Positions 63,301 to 64,000 of a DNA stretch of 64,000 nt are shown in pieces (position 1 is the first letter of the stretch; each line of letters begins with the position of its first letter). Location: NCBI GenBank assembly GCA_037013495.1, contig CM072801.1:11580501-11644500 (forward strand). Direction: 5' to 3'. This DNA is from Hippophae tibetana. Taxonomy: Eukaryota; Streptophyta; Magnoliopsida; Rosales; Elaeagnaceae. Position numbers and translations under genes: made by a program. The notes below the pieces were generated by a model, which was not told the DNA's origin, did no database searches, and worked only from the letters and a program-made list of their open reading frames with translations.

Positions 63301-63623
63301 ATATGTATAAAAATAATTTATATAAAATAAAATAAATGTAGGGTCTCACATCCCTCTTGCATGTATCTTTTTCTCTCCATTATCATCTCACAATTATCAT
63401 CTTCAGGTCCTTTTTCTACTTGAGTTTGTCTGCGGTGGCATCCTAACATTTGAAATTCTTTTTTGTAAATTATATATTGTGATTTCTTGTCTCTATATCC
63501 TATCATTCGTATTTATAATTATTGCATTTATTCTTTCAATTGTTTATAACAAAGTCCTGATCATGAATAATGTATTTGATATTTATTCTAGAATGTTTGA
63601 TATGTTACTATTGGACATTGTGA

Positions 63624-63709
63624 ATAACTAACACAATAAGATGTTAATAATAAAAAGAATTAATCTATAACTAACACAATAAGATGTTAATAATAAAAAG
63701 AATTAATCT
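63624..63709 (+). repeat. Perfect 43-bp tandem duplication
   Basis: The unit starting ATAACTAACACAATAAG occurs at 63624-63666 and again, unchanged, at 63667-63709. Perfect identity suggests a recent duplication (or an assembly artefact next to a microsatellite). Confidence 0.9.
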
Positions 63710-63713
63710 ATCT

Positions 63714-63715
63714 CT

Positions 63716-63764
<49 letters not shown>
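63714..63764 (+). repeat. Compound (CA)n(TA)n microsatellite
   Basis: A short CA run passes into about 19-20 TA units. It directly follows the 43-bp duplication. Confidence 0.95.
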
Positions 63765-63766
<2 letters not shown>

Positions 63767-64000
63767 TGTTTAGCATTAAAACTGATTGCTCAAACGCCCT
63801 TAGATCTTAAATAAATTAAACTGTTCATTTATTCTAAACAATGTATAATTCACTACTATTAATGATAATTTGCAATACTCAATTAAGCCAAAGTACAATG
63901 GAGCCAACTCAAGATGTTTAAATTTTTTAAAGTTAAAATAAATATAAATTAGAACACGAGGAGAACATAAAAAATAATAGAGTCTATTAATTATTCAAAG

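Larger units (their letters stand above)
58709..64000. other. AT-rich intergenic DNA
   Basis: No gene was recognised. It holds a degenerate array at 59701-60310, a mixed-composition stretch at about 60610-61380 with no clear protein similarity, and a tandem duplication plus a CA/TA microsatellite near the right end. A GC-richer patch at about 63340-63450 contains a 62-residue frame that I do not consider a gene. Confidence 0.45.

Noticed and set aside
63318-63506. 62-residue minus-strand frame
   Set aside because: Short, no domain, no promoter context, and within AT-rich intergenic DNA.

Overview
This window is nuclear DNA from a flowering plant, most likely a eudicot. The reasons are: one intact intronless gene for a plant-specific arginine-rich tandem CCCH zinc-finger protein; TTTAGGG telomere-type repeats; Ty1/Copia and Ty3/Gypsy remains with the plant-type primer sites (initiator tRNA-Met and a tRNA-Asp-like site); and a degraded caulimovirid (plant pararetrovirus) copy. 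Base composition is very AT-rich, apart from the zinc-finger gene and two GC-rich blocks inside one LTR family. I cannot name the species.

Layout. 1-5.5 kb: AT-rich DNA with an internally deleted Copia remnant (about 1788-3920). 5525-5642: an unexplained 118-bp fold-back sequence. 6195-7367 (minus): the TZF1-like gene, with a TATA box and W-box elements upstream (to about 7620). 7.9-9.3 kb: a minus-strand copy of an LTR called here family A. 9.9-12.6 kb: a 5'-half Copia remnant. 13.3-15.2 kb: a telomere-like minisatellite, possibly the body of a TIR-bounded element, split by a 705-bp solo LTR. 16.6-20.2 kb: an endogenous pararetrovirus fossil (reverse transcriptase/RNase H, transactivator-like region, promoter/leader-like region). 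20570-20860: a polygalacturonase 3'-exon pseudogene. 20.9-30.9 kb: AT-rich intergenic DNA with a few small promoter-like motif clusters.

30.9-45.7 kb is a dense retrotransposon nest. It holds a Ty3/Gypsy chromovirus-like integrase remnant and its LTR (family C), a solo family-A LTR inserted in that LTR with target-site duplication GGCAA, and then two family-A LTR pieces bracketing a 4.9-kb imperfect palindrome. The palindrome is made of two head-to-head 1.9-kb LTRs of a Tat/Athila-like family (family B). Each family-B LTR carries a phased array of CACGTG/CACATG boxes about 38-40 bp apart, ending about 165 bp upstream of a TATA box.

45694-49981 (minus) is a near full-layout Copia fossil with target-site duplication GAATA. 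55123-58703 (plus) is a second, shortened Copia fossil with target-site duplication TATTT. The rest is AT-rich DNA, including a roughly 200-bp degenerate tandem array and a 43-bp perfect tandem duplication.

The only gene that looks functional is the zinc-finger gene. Everything else recognisable is mobile-element or virus fossil, or a host pseudogene. The most unusual signals are the phased E-box/CCAAT modules in the palindromic LTRs, the pararetrovirus fossil, and the solo LTR inside a telomere-like minisatellite. No tRNA, rRNA or CRISPR was recognised.
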